Source of the DNA: Diphasiastrum complanatum
Lineage: Eukaryota; Streptophyta; Lycopodiopsida; Lycopodiales; Lycopodiaceae
Assembly (NCBI GenBank): GCA_029204225.1
Contig: CM055102.1
Coordinates: 29,545,632-29,609,631 of the forward strand
Direction: 5' to 3'
Length of the DNA stretch: 64,000 nucleotides
Position numbers and translations under genes: made by a program. Every line of letters begins with the position of its first letter. The first letter of the stretch is position 1. Below, one piece after another: positions 62,890 to 64,000 of this stretch. The notes under the pieces are model-generated. The model ran no database searches and was not told the DNA's origin. It was given only the letters and a program-made list of their open reading frames with translations.

Positions 62890-64000
62890 TGCGGCGTGCA
62901 CCATCAGTTCACTACAAGCTACACTCTGCAACAGAATGACGTAACTGAAATAAAGAATCGAACTCTATTGGAAGCAGCACGATCCATGATGTCCAATGCT
63001 CAGCTACCCAAGAAATTTTGGGCTGAAGCAATATCTACAACCTGCTATTTACAAAATTATTCCAGCACCAAAGCAATTGACTCTAATATTCCATTGGAAG
63101 TCTATTATGGTTACAAACCAAGCCTTAAACTACGTGTGTTTGGATGTCTTCATTGCATATGCATTGTCAATGTCAGATGTAGACAAATGGAAAGTTACTA
63201 TGGACGCTGAGGACCATTCATTACTGAAGAACAAGAGCTGGAGTCTTGTTAATCCTCCTGTATAAAACCGATCGACACTAAGTCGATCTGCAAACTGAAG
63301 CTTAAGCCAGATGTATCAATATACAAATGAAAAGCACGTTTAGTGCTTAAAGGATACGAGCAAGTTTATGAAATAGATTACACTGACACTTTTAGTCAAG
63401 TGGTAAAGCATCAATCTATCTGAACTTTGTTGGCTATAGCTGCTGCAAAAGATCTGGACACGGACGTCCAAACAACATTCCTTCATGGATATATACGAGA
63501 AGATATTTTCAACCATAAGGTTACGTCCTTCAAGGTCAAGAGCACATGGTATGTAAATTGCAGAAGGCATTTTATGGCCTCACGCAAGCTCCTAGGGCCT
63601 GGTATGAAAGAATTAATCATTTCTTGTTGCAGCACAATTGTACTTCTTGCTCCACAACTCAAACATGTATCTCAAGTATAAAGGGTCAAACTATGTTATA
63701 ATAGCATTATACGTTGATGATTATTTAATCATCATCAAATTAAGTCAGTTACTGTATGAAACAAAATCTTTGTTTTCAATATAATTTGAGATGACTGATT
63801 TAGGCCCAGTTCATTACGTACTTGGTATGGAGATCACCAAAGATCGTGCAAGCAGAAGGATTACTATAAGCCAAGAATCCTATTTAATCAACGTACCTCC
63901 ATGCCAATCGCAGTCCTCCATGCCAATCGCAAACATGACATGGAAGACTGTAAGTCGATAGACACACTTATGGATCCAAGATCCAAACTACCTAAAGACA
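62890..64000 (+). mobile_element. Ty1/copia relic G (integrase to RT), cut by window edge
   Basis: Plus strand. Integrase end: HHQFTTSYTLQQNDVTEIKNR, LLEAARSMMSNAQLPKKFW and YYGYKPSLKLRVFGC (62896-63160). Directly afterwards RT begins with SDVDKWKVTMDAEDHSLLKNK in another frame, so the integrase C-terminus and linker were deleted. RT continues with KARLVLKGYEQVYEIDYTDTF, LDTDVQTTFLHGYIRED and, after more shifts, ALYVDDYLIII (about 63705) and LGPVHYVLGMEI. Stops and frame changes occur throughout. The rest lies beyond 64000. Confidence 0.85.
63896..63931. repeat. 19-bp tandem duplication 'cctccatgccaatcgca'
   Basis: 'cctccatgccaatcgcagt' is followed immediately by 'cctccatgccaatcgcaaa', a young duplication inside the RT region of copia G that adds six residues and shifts the frame by one. 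Confidence 0.85.

Overview
This is a plant nuclear genome segment, AT-rich, intron-bearing and dominated by decayed transposable elements. No bacterial, organellar or viral gene organisation is visible. The type of genome is inferred from three things: one eukaryotic gene split into five GT-AG exons, many Ty1/copia and Ty3/gypsy fragments whose primer-binding-like sites resemble the initiator-Met-tRNA type, and LINE and DUF659/hAT-like relics. Introns of 2-11 kb packed with retroelements suggest a large-genome plant such as a fern, lycophyte or gymnosperm. I cannot tell which from the sequence alone.

The only convincing host gene is on the minus strand between 60860 and 33096. Five exons (60860-60569, 53787-53582, 51475-51377, 40475-40402, 33345-33096) join with matching phases (1, 0, 0, 2) into a 306-residue protein of the plant 'Cdc14, SIN component' family. 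These proteins are related to the septation-network Cdc14 of fission yeast and not to the Cdc14 phosphatase. About 27 kb of its 27.8 kb span is intron, and the introns hold most of the transposons on the right half of the window.

Layout. 1-1515: Ty3/gypsy gag-protease-RT relic (minus), cut by the window edge. 3145-5870: copia relic A (plus). 6350-10106: copia relic B (plus), whose ORF runs straight from integrase into reverse transcriptase across an internal deletion, followed by an LTR containing a 150-bp (CT)n tract. 10258-13380: copia C (plus), with primer-binding site, duplicated leader and gag. 13360-15427: copia D (minus), meeting C tail to tail. 15.4-20.6 kb: non-coding, with a possible solo LTR near 17.5 kb. 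21.0-25.3 kb: gypsy integrase scrap, GGGTCGAAATAAG repeats, gutted copia F and a (TA)n tract. 25.6-29.0 kb: very decayed retroelement pieces. 29.6-32.1 kb: GC-rich BED/DUF659 hAT-like transposase relic (minus). 33.1-60.9 kb: the host gene; its introns contain copia H, two LINE relics, copia E, a gag scrap, microsatellites and a 53-nt near-perfect hairpin. 60.9-62.9 kb: upstream region of the gene with a short tandem repeat and two G-box-bearing repeat copies. 62.9-64.0 kb: copia G (plus), cut by the right edge.

No transposable element here looks able to move by itself: every recognised one carries stops, frameshifts, truncations or lost catalytic residues. I found no sign of a new multi-gene system. 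The most useful results are the recovered long-intron gene, the recurrent integrase-to-RT deletion fusions, the probable tandem copia arrangement around 8.9-10.1 kb, the intronic hairpin, and a dispersed self-complementary GGATCGCGATCC-type repeat.
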